Of a DNA stretch of 62,390 bases, positions 10,134 to 18,875 are shown piece after piece. The stretch covers positions 1-62,390 of the forward strand of contig JAINDK010000038.1 of NCBI GenBank assembly GCA_019931185.1, given 5' to 3'. Under the pieces are notes generated by a model. That model did not search any database and was not told the origin of the DNA. It saw only the letters and a program-made list of their open reading frames with translations. The DNA is from Bryobacter sp. CoA8 C33 (lineage in GTDB: Bacteria; Acidobacteriota; Terriglobia; Bryobacterales; Bryobacteraceae). Within the stretch, counting starts at the first letter, position 1. Every line of letters starts with the position of its first letter. The translations under genes and the position numbers were made by a program.

Positions 10134-11006
10134 ATGTCGGAAATGAACTATGGCCAGCCGCAGGGCGGCGGTGGGGTAAAGATCCCAATCCTGTTTGGCG
10201 CGGTGATTGCTTTGCTGGCCGCCAATGTATGGCTGTACCTGCAACTGGATCGCTTGCGTGGCGAGATGGATCGCGTGCAAGTGCAATTGGAAGAAAAGTT
10301 GAGCGATGTTCGCCAGACGGCGACAGCAAGCAATCAAACCAGCCGGCGTAATCTGGAAGCCATGCAGGAGCAACTGGAAACGGCCCGCCGTCAGGCGGCC
10401 CTGGCCGTCGGCCAAGCCAAGGTGGAAGCCGAACAAAAGGTCTCGCAGGTAGCAGCCCGTCTTGAAGCCGAGCAGAAGAAAACCAAGGAGCAACTCTCAA
10501 CCGAGATTACCCAGAAGGTGGGTGAGGTGTCGGCTCAGGCTGAGTCGAAAGTCGCTGAAGTCAAAAGTGAGGTTTCAGCGGTGAAGACCGACGTTTCCAC
10601 CACTAGATCGGAACTGGAGAAGACGATTGCCGATCTCAAGAAGGTTTCTGGTGACCTAGGGATTCAAAGCGGCTACATCGCCACCAATTCCAAGGAGCTG
10701 GAAGCACTCAAGCGGCTAGGAGAGCGTAACTACTTCGAGTTTAATTTGGGCAAGACGAAGACTCCGGTCCGCGTGGGCGACATCATGGTTTTGCTGAAGA
10801 AATCAGACATGAAGAAGAATCGTTACACCATCGAGGTGACGGTGGACGACAAGCGTGTGGAAAAAAAGGATAAGACGGTAAATGAGCCCGTTCAATTCCT
10901 CACCTCGAAGGCGCGTCAGCCCTACGAACTTGTGGTCAATGAAGTCAAGAAGGACGTCATTGTCGGTTATCTGGCCACACCGAAAGTGATGGAACCCCGC
11001 AAGTAG
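10134..11006 (+). CDS. Membrane-anchored coiled-coil protein of unknown function
   Basis: A 290-residue protein. A short Gly/Gln-rich N terminus leads into one membrane helix at about residues 20-40 (IPILFGAVIALLAANVWLYL). About 170 residues of Glu/Lys/Gln/Ala-rich heptad-like coiled coil follow (residues about 45-215). A C-terminal domain of about 75 residues contains a beta-rich stretch with VDDKRVEKKDKTVNE. This looks like an envelope-anchored periplasmic coiled coil, but I do not recognise a named family. The start is fixed by GAGGAG 8 nt before ATG 10134. It follows thymidine kinase by 35 bp and ends before a strong hairpin. Confidence 0.75.
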   Translation: MSEMNYGQPQGGGGVKIPILFGAVIALLAANVWLYLQLDRLRGEMDRVQVQLEEKLSDVRQTATASNQTSRRNLEAMQEQLETARRQAALAVGQAKVEAEQKVSQVAARLEAEQKKTKEQLSTEITQKVGEVSAQAESKVAEVKSEVSAVKTDVSTTRSELEKTIADLKKVSGDLGIQSGYIATNSKELEALKRLGERNYFEFNLGKTKTPVRVGDIMVLLKKSDMKKNRYTIEVTVDDKRVEKKDKTVNEPVQFLTSKARQPYELVVNEVKKDVIVGYLATPKVMEPRK

Positions 11007-11029
11007 TTTCGCTAAAACCGTTCTGGAAA

Positions 11030-11056
11030 CGCCGCTTTCCTGACAGGGAAGCGGCG
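11030..11056 (+). terminator. Rho-independent-like terminator after the coiled-coil gene
   Basis: The 11-bp arms CGCCGCTTTCC (11030-11040) and GGGAAGCGGCG (11046-11056) pair with a single G-U and the loop TGACA, followed by CTTTGCTT. The stem is strong but the T tract is short. The remaining DNA to 11212 holds no convincing gene, only an 8-bp inverted repeat (11108-11115 with 11131-11138). Confidence 0.65.
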
Positions 11057-11212
11057 CTTTGCTTACGGTTCCTGTTAGGCCTTCTGATTGCCATGCAGGG
11101 ACGTTGACCAATGGTTTCGACTGTTAGCGCACCATTGGCCCAAGGGCTTGCCTGGCACGATGCGGTTTGGGGCTTGGGCGGCAGGCTCTCAGGGCGGCAA
11201 AGACTTCAATTC

Positions 11213-11221
11213 TGTTATCTT
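11213..11221 (+). promoter_or_regulatory. Extended -10 promoter (TGtTATCTT) of the rhomboid gene
   Basis: TG-T-TATCTT at 11213-11221 is an extended -10 element, 11 nt before ATG 11233. There is no Shine-Dalgarno between them and no clear -35. The leader would be about 5 nt. Confidence 0.45.
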
Positions 11222-11232
11222 AGGACTAGTGA

Positions 11233-12003
11233 ATGCGGTATCCCGGCGGTAGCTACTATTCGACAACGTCTTTTTCGGTCCCTCCAGGAGTGAAGTGGCT
11301 ACTGATCGCCAATACGGCGGTTTTCGTACTTTATTACTTGGCGGCAGTGTTTGGCATAGGATCCTTGTTTGCTCCCTTCCGGCTGGTGCCGGAGCAAACG
11401 GTTGAGGGATTGCGCGTGTGGCAGCCCCTGACCTATCTTTTTCTGCACGATCCGACTGGTTTCAGTCATATCTTGCTCAACATGCTGTCGCTATTCATGT
11501 TTGGAAATACGCTTGAAGAAACTTGGGGTACGGACTTATTTCTGCGCTTTTACTTTATTTGCGGGGCTGGGGCGGGCTTGTGTGTCATTTTGGCCGGGTA
11601 TTTAACGGCGACGCCGTTTGTGCCAACCATCGGCGCCAGTGGCGCGATTTTCGGCTTGCTTGTTGCTTTCGGCATGCTTTTTCCCGACGCCACGGTGCTG
11701 TTCAGCTTTCTGTTCCCGATCAAGGCCAAGTACATGGTGATGATTATCGGGGCGATTACTTTTCTGAGTTCGCTGCAGGTGAATAGCGGCGTGAGCCACA
11801 TCGCTCATCTTGGTGGGATGCTGTTTGGATTCCTGCTGCTGAAGACGCCGCAGGGACAGAGCATTATGTACCGTCAGCCTGGCTTGTCGCCACGCCGGCG
11901 ATGGAATCAGTTCTGGGCTGAGTACAAACTGCGGCGGGCACGGAAAAGATTTCAGGTTTATATGTCGAAGCATAACCGCAAGAGTGGCCCGTACGTCAAC
12001 TGA
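11233..12003 (+). CDS. Rhomboid family intramembrane serine protease
   Basis: A 256-residue polytopic membrane protein. The catalytic Ser is S136 in GASGAIFG, and the catalytic His is H192 in HIAHLGGMLFG. The SHILLNMLSLFMFG segment gives the conserved His/Asn pair of helix 2. Rhomboids cleave transmembrane substrates within the bilayer. The C-terminal 50 residues are Arg/Lys-rich and presumably cytoplasmic. The length is typical of six-helix bacterial rhomboids. It stands between the coiled-coil protein and the VWA protein on the same strand, 7 nt from the latter. Confidence 0.92.
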   Translation: MRYPGGSYYSTTSFSVPPGVKWLLIANTAVFVLYYLAAVFGIGSLFAPFRLVPEQTVEGLRVWQPLTYLFLHDPTGFSHILLNMLSLFMFGNTLEETWGTDLFLRFYFICGAGAGLCVILAGYLTATPFVPTIGASGAIFGLLVAFGMLFPDATVLFSFLFPIKAKYMVMIIGAITFLSSLQVNSGVSHIAHLGGMLFGFLLLKTPQGQSIMYRQPGLSPRRRWNQFWAEYKLRRARKRFQVYMSKHNRKSGPYVN

Positions 12004-12009
12004 GTTAAA

Positions 12010-13179
12010 GTGAAAGCCATGAAGTCGAAGGCCCTTTTCTCGCATCCGCTCACGGCGGCGGTGCTCGTGGGCGTGTTAGCCGCGGGAGTGCTCACCTGGA
12101 TTCCGAAGGCTTCGGCACAAGCCGGCCCGAAGAAGGAAAGCGGCGAGACGGTCGCGCGACCGCGCAAGAAGGACGCTCCGCCGGAGCCGGAATTGCAGAA
12201 GATCCCCTCGAAGTTGAACAAGAAGGGAGCGGAAGCTCTGCCGGAAGGGGTACCGACGTTTCGTTCGGATTCGGTGAGCGTGAACGTGGATGTTGCCGTG
12301 CTCGACAACAAGGGGCGGTTCATCCCGGGGATTCCCGCGGGAAATTTCCGGATCCTCGAGGACAACGTGCCGCAGAAGATCAACCAGTTCGCCATGGGCG
12401 AGGCGCCGATGACGATTTGCATGGTGATCGAGTTCTCCAACCTGTATCAACAGTATTGGTCGAGCGGCTGGTATGAGACGCTGCAGGCTTCCTATGGATT
12501 CCTGGAAACGCTGAAGCCGGAAGACTACGTGGCCGTGGTGGCCTATGATCTGCGCCCGGAAATTCTGAGCGACTTTGCCACGGACAAGCGCAAGGCCTAT
12601 GAAGCGATGCAGCGCTTGCGCATCGCCGCATTTTCGGAATCGAACCTGTATGACGCACTGACTGATACGGCGGAGCGGATGAGTGAGATCGAAGGGCGTA
12701 AAGCGATCGTTGTAATCAGCTCAGGAGTAGATACGTTTTCAAAGCAGACCTTCGATCAGGCGCGTAAGCGGCTGCAGAGCGCGGGCGTGCCGATTTACGC
12801 GATCGGGATCATGCAGGCGCTTCGGGAGATTTTTGATGCGCGGGGTTGGATGGGCCCGATCCAGCGGCTGGACTTTTTGCAGGCCGATAACCAGATGCGC
12901 ACCTTTGCCAAAGAGTCTGGCGGGATGAGCTTTTTTCCGCGTTTTTTTGGGGAATTTCCGGGGATTTACGGGGCGATTCACCAAGCTTTGCGCAACCAAT
13001 ACTCCATCACGTATACCCCCACGAACCAGGCCAAGGACGGAAAGTTCCGCAAGCTGAAAGTGGAGTTGGTGAACCCGGCGACGAATGAGCCATTGCGGGT
13101 TCTCGACGAGAAGAACAAGCCGATCAAGTACCAAATCGTGGCCAAGGCCGGGTACACGGCGCCGCGTGAAGTTGAATAG
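12010..13179 (+). CDS. VWA-domain secreted protein (acidobacterial VWFA-related type)
   Basis: A 389-residue protein with an N-terminal signal or anchor segment (about residues 10-37, ending ASAQA), a charged Lys/Pro-rich linker, and then a von Willebrand A-like domain from about residue 100. The segment SVNVDVAVLDNKGRFI and the RILEDNVPQKI strand are the hallmark of the acidobacterial VWFA-related family. The MIDAS strand reads VIEFSN, so the usual Asp of DxSxS is Glu and metal binding may be altered. GRKAIVVISSGVDTFS is the second MIDAS loop. Function is unknown; such proteins are thought to mediate protein contacts outside the membrane. GTG 12010 or ATG 12019 could start translation. Confidence 0.8.
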   Translation: MKAMKSKALFSHPLTAAVLVGVLAAGVLTWIPKASAQAGPKKESGETVARPRKKDAPPEPELQKIPSKLNKKGAEALPEGVPTFRSDSVSVNVDVAVLDNKGRFIPGIPAGNFRILEDNVPQKINQFAMGEAPMTICMVIEFSNLYQQYWSSGWYETLQASYGFLETLKPEDYVAVVAYDLRPEILSDFATDKRKAYEAMQRLRIAAFSESNLYDALTDTAERMSEIEGRKAIVVISSGVDTFSKQTFDQARKRLQSAGVPIYAIGIMQALREIFDARGWMGPIQRLDFLQADNQMRTFAKESGGMSFFPRFFGEFPGIYGAIHQALRNQYSITYTPTNQAKDGKFRKLKVELVNPATNEPLRVLDEKNKPIKYQIVAKAGYTAPREVE

Positions 13180-13239
13180 TTTGTGACTAGTGGATGTCAA
13201 GCAAAAAAAATCTCTTCGAATGAAGTGATTAGGGTGTGG

Positions 13240-13269
13240 TTGACGGGAGAAAAAGTTCTCTGCTAATTT
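13240..13269 (+). promoter_or_regulatory. Sigma70-type promoter of the response regulator gene
   Basis: TTGACG at 13240-13245, an 18-bp spacer, and TG-C-TAATTT (extended -10; hexamer 13264-13269). The ATG at 13281 is 11 nt past the -10, so the leader would be about 5 nt without a Shine-Dalgarno. Confidence 0.6.
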
Positions 13270-13280
13270 GCAATGGTCTC

Positions 13281-13742
13281 ATGAGAACTGGAAAGTCTTC
13301 CGCCCCGCAAGCCAAAGCAACGATTTTGCTGGTGGATGACAACAAGATGGGGTTGGCGGCGCGGCGCGTGGTGCTTGAGGAATTGGGTCACGAAGTGGTC
13401 ACTGCGGCCAATGGTTTCGATGCATTAACGATTGCCGGAAGCCAGCCTTTTGATCTGCTGATTACGGACTGGAAAATGCCGAAGGTAGACGGAATTGAGC
13501 TAATTCGCCGTCTTCGTGAAGGGCAATTTTCGGCTCCGGTCATCTTGCTGAGCGGCTTTGCCGATAGTGCTGGCATGCGGGAAGACAAAACGGGCGCGGA
13601 TGCGGTTGTGCAGAAGAGCGCGAACGAAGTGCAGGTGCTGCTGAGCACTGTGAAGCGATTGTTAAGCCGAAAGCCGGCCCGCAAGATGCCGGCAAGCCAG
13701 AGGCAACGCTCCGTTGCCCAAAACCGCAACAAAGCGGTCTGA
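13281..13742 (+). CDS. Single-domain response regulator (CheY-like receiver)
   Basis: A 153-residue protein consisting of one receiver domain and a basic tail. The acidic pocket is D19-D20 (LLVDDNK), the phospho-acceptor is D63 (LLITDWKMP), and there is a Ser in LLSGFAD. The conserved Lys lies in VVQKSAN. There is no output domain; the last 25 residues are rich in Arg, Lys and Gln and could touch nucleic acid or a partner. The ATG 13281 start is chosen because a good promoter ends just upstream, which rules out the GTG at 13236. No kinase is adjacent. The GH3 gene starts at the base after the stop, so the two are probably co-transcribed. Confidence 0.88.
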   Translation: MRTGKSSAPQAKATILLVDDNKMGLAARRVVLEELGHEVVTAANGFDALTIAGSQPFDLLITDWKMPKVDGIELIRRLREGQFSAPVILLSGFADSAGMREDKTGADAVVQKSANEVQVLLSTVKRLLSRKPARKMPASQRQRSVAQNRNKAV

Positions 13743-15266
13743 GTGCTGCCGATTCTGCTCAGCCTAGCCGCACTGGCGGCGCCGGATGTGCGCCGGATGA
13801 CAGTGCGCGAGTTGGCAGGGCAGATGATCCTGGTTCCGTTTTACGGAGAAAACCCGGTGGAGCAGAGCAAGCCGTATCGCGAGTACGCCCGGTTGGTACG
13901 TGGCGCGAATGTAGGCGGCCTCGTTTTGTTGAACCGTGTGCGGAACGGATCAGTGCGGTATGCCGAGCCGCTTGAGGTGGCCTTGTTTCTGAACCGGATG
14001 CAGAAGCTGGCGCGGGTGCCGCTGGTGGTGGCGGGTGATTTTGAGCGGGGAGCGTCGATGCGGGTGGCGCGCACGGCGAAGTTTCCGCACGCGATGGCAT
14101 ATGGCGCGGCAAACGATCTGGAGTTGACGCGGCGTACCGGGGAGGCGACGGCGCGGGAGGCGCGGGCGATGGGGGTGCACTGGCTGCTGGCGCCGGTGGC
14201 CGATGTGAACAGCAATCCGGACAACCCGGCGATCAACATTCGCAGCTATGGGGCGAAGGCGGGGGAAGTGGCCCAGCACGTCCGGGCGTTTCTTGAAGGT
14301 TGCCGTCGGGGAAAAGCGCTGTGCACGGCGAAGCATTTTCCCGGGCAAGGGGATGCCAGCGTCGACACGCACGTTGAATCGGCCCGGGCCGGAAGAATTG
14401 AACTGCTACCCTTTCGGGAAGCGATCAGCGCGGAAGTGGATGCGGTGATGACGGGCCATCTGTATGTGCCCGAATGGGAAAGCCGCAACATTCCCGCCAG
14501 CGTCTCGCACAAGATCGTCAGTGGGCTGCTGCGCGGGCAACTGGCATTTCAGGGTTTGGCCGTAACGGATGCGATGGACATGGCGGGCTTGACGAAGCTA
14601 TACCCGGCGCGGGAGGCGGCGGTGCGGGCCGTGGAGGCGGGTAATGACCTGCTGGTTGCTCCGCAAAATCCCGATCAGGCGATCGCGGGAATCGTGGCGG
14701 CGGTGCGCGGGGGAAGGCTCAAGATCGAGCGTTTGCGGCAAAGCGTGGCCCGGATATTGGCGGCGAAAGAGCGGGTGGGTTTGTTTGAGCGGCGGCTGGT
14801 GGAGGTGGCGCGGGTAGGGGAAGAAATCGGTACCGCGGAACACGCGGAGTTGGCGGAGGCCGTGGCGGCCAAGGCAATCCGGGTGTTGAAGGACGACCAG
14901 AAGCTGTTGCCGCTGAAGGCGGGGGCCTGCGTCGCGGTGATGGCCGAGGCGCGGAACACGAATTCGGGCAAGGGGCTGATCGAGGCGCTACCGGCTCGCG
15001 TGAAGTCGGTTTGGCTCGATCCGACTTTGCGGGAGGAAGAACTGGAAGCAACGGCGCGGCAACTCGACGACTGTGGCACGGTTGTGGTGGCGGCGTGGCG
15101 AATGTACGGGAATTTTCTCGAACGGCTCAAGCCGCCGGTGGTGCTGTGTGGGATGGGGAGCCCGCAGTTACTGCGTGGAGCGGCGGCGATGGTGGCCACC
15201 TTTTCTTCGACGGTGACCAGCGAGGTGGCGCTGGCCAAGTGGCTCTTCGGCGATTTGCGAAAATAA
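13743..15266 (+). CDS. Glycoside hydrolase family 3 (beta-N-acetylhexosaminidase/beta-glucosidase-like)
   Basis: A 507-residue secreted enzyme with a short signal peptide. The TIM-barrel domain carries KHFPGQGD near residue 198, the KHF(I/P)G(D/H) substrate-binding motif of the family. GLAVTDAMDM near residue 278 contains the catalytic nucleophile Asp. THVE near residue 212 resembles the D-x-H loop region of NagZ-like members. A shorter C-terminal alpha/beta part follows (from about 375), as in two-domain GH3 enzymes. It probably releases terminal beta-linked sugars, possibly from peptidoglycan or chitin fragments. The GTG start directly abuts the response-regulator stop. Confidence 0.88.
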   Translation: MLPILLSLAALAAPDVRRMTVRELAGQMILVPFYGENPVEQSKPYREYARLVRGANVGGLVLLNRVRNGSVRYAEPLEVALFLNRMQKLARVPLVVAGDFERGASMRVARTAKFPHAMAYGAANDLELTRRTGEATAREARAMGVHWLLAPVADVNSNPDNPAINIRSYGAKAGEVAQHVRAFLEGCRRGKALCTAKHFPGQGDASVDTHVESARAGRIELLPFREAISAEVDAVMTGHLYVPEWESRNIPASVSHKIVSGLLRGQLAFQGLAVTDAMDMAGLTKLYPAREAAVRAVEAGNDLLVAPQNPDQAIAGIVAAVRGGRLKIERLRQSVARILAAKERVGLFERRLVEVARVGEEIGTAEHAELAEAVAAKAIRVLKDDQKLLPLKAGACVAVMAEARNTNSGKGLIEALPARVKSVWLDPTLREEELEATARQLDDCGTVVVAAWRMYGNFLERLKPPVVLCGMGSPQLLRGAAAMVATFSSTVTSEVALAKWLFGDLRK

Positions 15267-15270
15267 GGGC

Positions 15271-15954
15271 ATGGCTGAATTGAAGTGGTTGGGCCATAGC
15301 AGCTTTGAGCTGAAACTGGCCAATGGCGAGACGTATCTTCTGGATCCCTGGTTGGACAATCCCAAGGCTCCGGCCGGCTATAAACCGGAGCGGCTCGATG
15401 GGATCCTGCTCTCGCACGGGCACGGGGATCATATCGGAAGCGTGGTGGCGCTGGCGGCTGAGTTTGGGGCACCGGTGGTGGGTATCTACGACCTCATCGC
15501 CTGGCTCGAGACCAAGGGCGTCAGGCGAGGCCTGGGGATGAACAAGGGGGGCAGCGCGCAAGTTGGTTCGCTGCGCGTGACACTGGTTTTTGCTTCACAC
15601 TCCTCGACGACGATCGACAACGGCCAGTTTGTCGCATTGGGTGATCCGTGTGGATTGATTCTGGCTAGCGAAGGAATGCCGGTGATCTACTTTGCCGGGG
15701 ATACGGACGTTTTCGGCGACATGCGACTGATTGCCGAACTGTATCAGCCGGAGATAGCGATGTTGCCGATCGGGGATCTGTATACGATGGGCCCGCGGCA
15801 GGCGGCGTTAGCTTGCCGATTGATCGGGCCGAAGAAGGTGATTCCGATGCACTATGGCACCTTTGGGGCACTGACGGGCACGCCAGAGGAATTAGCGCGG
15901 CTAGTGGATTGCGAAGTGATCGCACCGGAGCCGGGCGGCGTTGTGGTGCTTTAG
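15271..15954 (+). CDS. Metal-dependent hydrolase, UPF0173/UlaG-like MBL fold
   Basis: A 227-residue cytoplasmic metallo-beta-lactamase-fold protein. The HxHxDH metal motif is SHGHGDHIG at about residues 49-57. Further metal or structural residues are in FASHSS and YFAGDTDVFGD, and the last His is in VIPMHYGTF. The order and length match the UPF0173 metal-dependent hydrolase family related to UlaG. The physiological substrate is unknown. It follows GH3 by 4 nt in the same direction, making a three-gene unit with the response regulator, and converges with a 4-nt overlap on the unknown secreted protein. Confidence 0.88.
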   Translation: MAELKWLGHSSFELKLANGETYLLDPWLDNPKAPAGYKPERLDGILLSHGHGDHIGSVVALAAEFGAPVVGIYDLIAWLETKGVRRGLGMNKGGSAQVGSLRVTLVFASHSSTTIDNGQFVALGDPCGLILASEGMPVIYFAGDTDVFGDMRLIAELYQPEIAMLPIGDLYTMGPRQAALACRLIGPKKVIPMHYGTFGALTGTPEELARLVDCEVIAPEPGGVVVL

Positions 15955-17789
15955 TCCTGCAGCCAGGGGAACTGGAAGGTAGGCGGATTGGCGTAGCGCT
16001 TCATGCCGAATTCGAAGCGGGCGCCAGCGCCCGGGGCGAGGCGCAGCGTAATGTGGCGTCCGGTGAGAGGCATGGTTTTTCCATCCCATTTCATGCTGGT
16101 AAAGGCATGTTCGCCGTAGCCGCCGGCCTGGATGGTGATAACGCGTTCAGCTACCTGGTTGGTATTGACGAGGGTGACGGTGGCGTCGTCCGGGCCGATT
16201 TTGTTGACGAGGGCGGCTACATCGGGTGGCAATCCAGCGCGGCGCTGTTCGGGGTCGAAGTAGCGGAAGCGCGAGTGCAGGACCCAGATGCGACCCTTTG
16301 AAAAATAGCCGCCCACGGTGAGGTTGAGCAGGGCGTCGGTGCTGACGGGCTGGACATCGAGCAGGTAGTCGGCGAGGCGCGTGTCGGGGGTGGTGGGGTC
16401 TTGCTCCATCTGGCGGACATTGTCGCGGATGCTCGAGAAGGCGCTGCGCAGAGCCTCTTCGGGATAGCCGGGATTGTTGCCTTCGAGGAACTGGAGCCAG
16501 GGGGGAAGTTGGGGGATGCGGCGGAAGTCCTCGCGGTCCATCGACCAGAGGTAGATCTCGGCCATGCGGTCGGCGAAAGAATTTTCGGTGAAGTGATACC
16601 ACTCGGGTTTACCGGAATGTTGATAGCCTTTCGGGTCGCCGTACATTTGGGGGTAGAGGGTTTTGCCATTGACGGTCTTGCGCTGGGCGTAGAGCAGTTC
16701 CATTTGCTTGCGCAGGACGCCGACATAGCTCATGTCGCCGGTGAGCAGCAGGGCGTTGCTGAAGCCGGGCCAGGAGCCGTGAACGAAGTAATTGCGATGG
16801 GCGATTTGTTCGAGTTCGCCGTCGAAAATCGTGAAGTTCCAGCCGTAGGTACCCTTCCACCACTGGCCGTTGTGATCTCCGCCGAGCTGGCCGTTGAGGC
16901 CGATCTGAGAAGGGATCATGCCGCCGGTGGCGGCGGTGTGGGCCTTCCAGGAGTTAACGTAGTCGAGCAGCCAGTTGCGGTACTTGGCCTCGCCGGTGAG
17001 CAGGAAGGCGTTGAGGGGAAGAATGGTAGCGGCGAGATTGAGGTTGTGGTCGCCGACGGAGTCCAGGTATTCCTTGCAGTGGGCGAGCATCTTGTCGTAG
17101 TAGGAACTCATGCTGAGCAGCTTGCCGCGGGAGGCGGGATTGTGCAGGAGGTGGAAGCTGCCGGGGACGGGATCGCCGACCCAATCATAGACGGTGGCTT
17201 TGTTGAGCATGGGGCCTTTCGCGCCGGTCCAGATGCTGCGGATGATCTTGTGTTGGGGGTCGAAGTTGGGGGCCTCGGGATCCTCATTCAGGTAGAGGCC
17301 GGCGAAGCGGCGGGTGCGTTCGCGGTACAGTGAGTCGTTGGGCTGGGACAGGCCGGCGAGCAGGAAGGCGCGCATGCCTTCGCCGGTGTGGAACCAGTCC
17401 GACATGGTGATGAATTCCTTGTAGTAGGCGCCGTTTTCGGCCAGGCGGGTGAGCTTGGTGCGCAGCTCAGCATACTGCCGGAGGTGGCCTTCCTGAGCTT
17501 TGCGATAGAGATCGAGAATGTCGTTGTCACCGCCGAGGGCATGAAGCAGGGTCCAATTGTAGAAAGTTTCAATGGCGTCGTCGGGGCCATCGAGGGTGCC
17601 CCAACGGGGTGTGTGCAGGAGGTAGCCGCGCTCATCGACATAGCGCTGGTAGAAGGCGCGGGCGGCGTCGGAATTTGCCTGGAGCAGGGCGCGCTCCATG
17701 ACGGCCCAGGCGGGAGGGGGCATGGGTGAATTGATTTGTATGGCGGGCGCCTGAGCGAAGGCGAGGCAACAGAAGACGAAAGAGAACAT
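15951..17789 (-). CDS. Large secreted protein of unknown function, probably alpha-helical toroid
   Basis: A 612-residue protein with a signal peptide (MFSFVFCCLAFAQA). It contains repeated helical segments rich in Trp, Tyr, His and Asp (for example TFYNWTLLHALGGDN, MSDWFHTGEGMRAF, DHNLNLAATILPL), a pattern reminiscent of (alpha/alpha)6 toroid enzymes such as polysaccharide lyases or glycosidases. The last about 120 residues (from TDALLNLTVGGY) look beta-rich, as in accessory sandwich domains. I do not recognise a named family or a catalytic signature. It is the last gene of a minus-strand directon, 12 nt after the membrane protein gene. Confidence 0.75.
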   Translation of the reverse strand: MFSFVFCCLAFAQAPAIQINSPMPPPAWAVMERALLQANSDAARAFYQRYVDERGYLLHTPRWGTLDGPDDAIETFYNWTLLHALGGDNDILDLYRKAQEGHLRQYAELRTKLTRLAENGAYYKEFITMSDWFHTGEGMRAFLLAGLSQPNDSLYRERTRRFAGLYLNEDPEAPNFDPQHKIIRSIWTGAKGPMLNKATVYDWVGDPVPGSFHLLHNPASRGKLLSMSSYYDKMLAHCKEYLDSVGDHNLNLAATILPLNAFLLTGEAKYRNWLLDYVNSWKAHTAATGGMIPSQIGLNGQLGGDHNGQWWKGTYGWNFTIFDGELEQIAHRNYFVHGSWPGFSNALLLTGDMSYVGVLRKQMELLYAQRKTVNGKTLYPQMYGDPKGYQHSGKPEWYHFTENSFADRMAEIYLWSMDREDFRRIPQLPPWLQFLEGNNPGYPEEALRSAFSSIRDNVRQMEQDPTTPDTRLADYLLDVQPVSTDALLNLTVGGYFSKGRIWVLHSRFRYFDPEQRRAGLPPDVAALVNKIGPDDATVTLVNTNQVAERVITIQAGGYGEHAFTSMKWDGKTMPLTGRHITLRLAPGAGARFEFGMKRYANPPTFQFPWLQD

Positions 17790-17801
17790 GCGCTCGTGAT
17801 C

Positions 17802-18875
17802 TTATCGAAATACGGGGAAGTATTCGAGACAGTAGATCCAGGCACAGCAGGCGAGGAGCAACCAGGCAGCGTCGCGGGGGAGGCAGCGGCTGGCGCGCTG
17901 CCAACAAAAGACGAGGCTGACGGGGAGAGAGCCGAGCAAGATGGCCCAGAGCGGATGTGTTTGATGTAGATCGAGGCAGGCGGCAGCCAGGGTGGCGCCG
18001 AAGGCGAGGAGCCAGCCGGTTTGGGGAAAAGCACTGAGCAGCACGATGGAAATGGCGACGACGGCGGAATAGGCATAGCGCACGGGCAGATGGAGACCGA
18101 CCGCGATGATGACGGCGCACCAGAGCGGATAAAAGAGCGCGTGCTGCCAGGATGGCGAGGGGGAATCTTTTGGTGTGGCGGGGGGTACGGCGAAGTGAAG
18201 GGCGCCGCCGAGTATGGCCCCGAAGGTGAACTCCATCATCTTCCAGCCGGGAAAGCCGGTCAAGGGGACGAGGTTGAAGAATGCGCCGCCGCCGAAGCCG
18301 AGGGCGCCGCCGGCGAGGCCAAGCAGGGCAAAGCGGCCGGTGAGGGGATGGCGGAGCGCGAGGAGCAGGACGAGGGCGGAGAGGAGGAGGCCGGCCCACA
18401 CTTCCTCCCGCGGGCGGTCGAGGGGGTTGGAGAAGTAAAGGAGCTTGGGGTGATTGACCCAGCGCCAGCCGATGTCGGTGGCGGCGAGCAGGAGGAGGGC
18501 GAGGCGAAGCGGTTTGGCGGGCATGAGCCAGGCGAGGCTGAGGATGACGCCGCCGAGGAGGCCCCAAATGGCGCCTTTGAGGCTGAGGCCGGCGAGGCCC
18601 CAGAGACGAGTGTTGGGGTCGCGAAACAGGCCGATGGTTTGGCCGTAGGTCATTTGTCCGCCGAGACCGATGCCCAGGGCAGCGAGGGCAACGAAGAAGC
18701 TCGCCTCGCGGCCGGACCAGCCGCGGCGCCAGGCCATGCCCATGGCCCAGAGCGCACCGGGGATCATTGCGCCGAGGGGGCCGCCGCCGATCGAGCCGCG
18801 CAAGGCCCAGCCGACGGACATGAGGGCGATACTGAGCAAAAGATCAAACAATGCGGGCTGCCTCGGCGAAATCAA
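17802..18875 (-). CDS. Polytopic membrane protein of unknown function
   Basis: A protein of up to 357 residues with about ten predicted membrane helices, including LFDLLLSIALMSVGWALRG, a GGGALGFGGGAFFNLVPL glycine-rich stretch and a C-terminal WLLLACCAWIYCLEYF helix. I do not recognise a family. The open frame begins at a TTG (18875) inside the nitroreductase gene. A TTG at 18851, 9 nt after a GAGG, is an alternative that removes eight residues and starts directly in the first helix. Overlap with the upstream gene suggests translational coupling. Confidence 0.72.
   Translation of the reverse strand: MISPRQPALFDLLLSIALMSVGWALRGSIGGGPLGAMIPGALWAMGMAWRRGWSGREASFFVALAALGIGLGGQMTYGQTIGLFRDPNTRLWGLAGLSLKGAIWGLLGGVILSLAWLMPAKPLRLALLLLAATDIGWRWVNHPKLLYFSNPLDRPREEVWAGLLLSALVLLLALRHPLTGRFALLGLAGGALGFGGGAFFNLVPLTGFPGWKMMEFTFGAILGGALHFAVPPATPKDSPSPSWQHALFYPLWCAVIIAVGLHLPVRYAYSAVVAISIVLLSAFPQTGWLLAFGATLAAACLDLHQTHPLWAILLGSLPVSLVFCWQRASRCLPRDAAWLLLACCAWIYCLEYFPVFR

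Noticed and set aside
11108-11138. 8-bp inverted repeat CCAATGGT / ACCATTGG before the rhomboid gene
   Set aside because: The arms are short with a 15-nt loop and no T tract. A partly similar 13-mer near 13409 is expected by chance, so no function is claimed.
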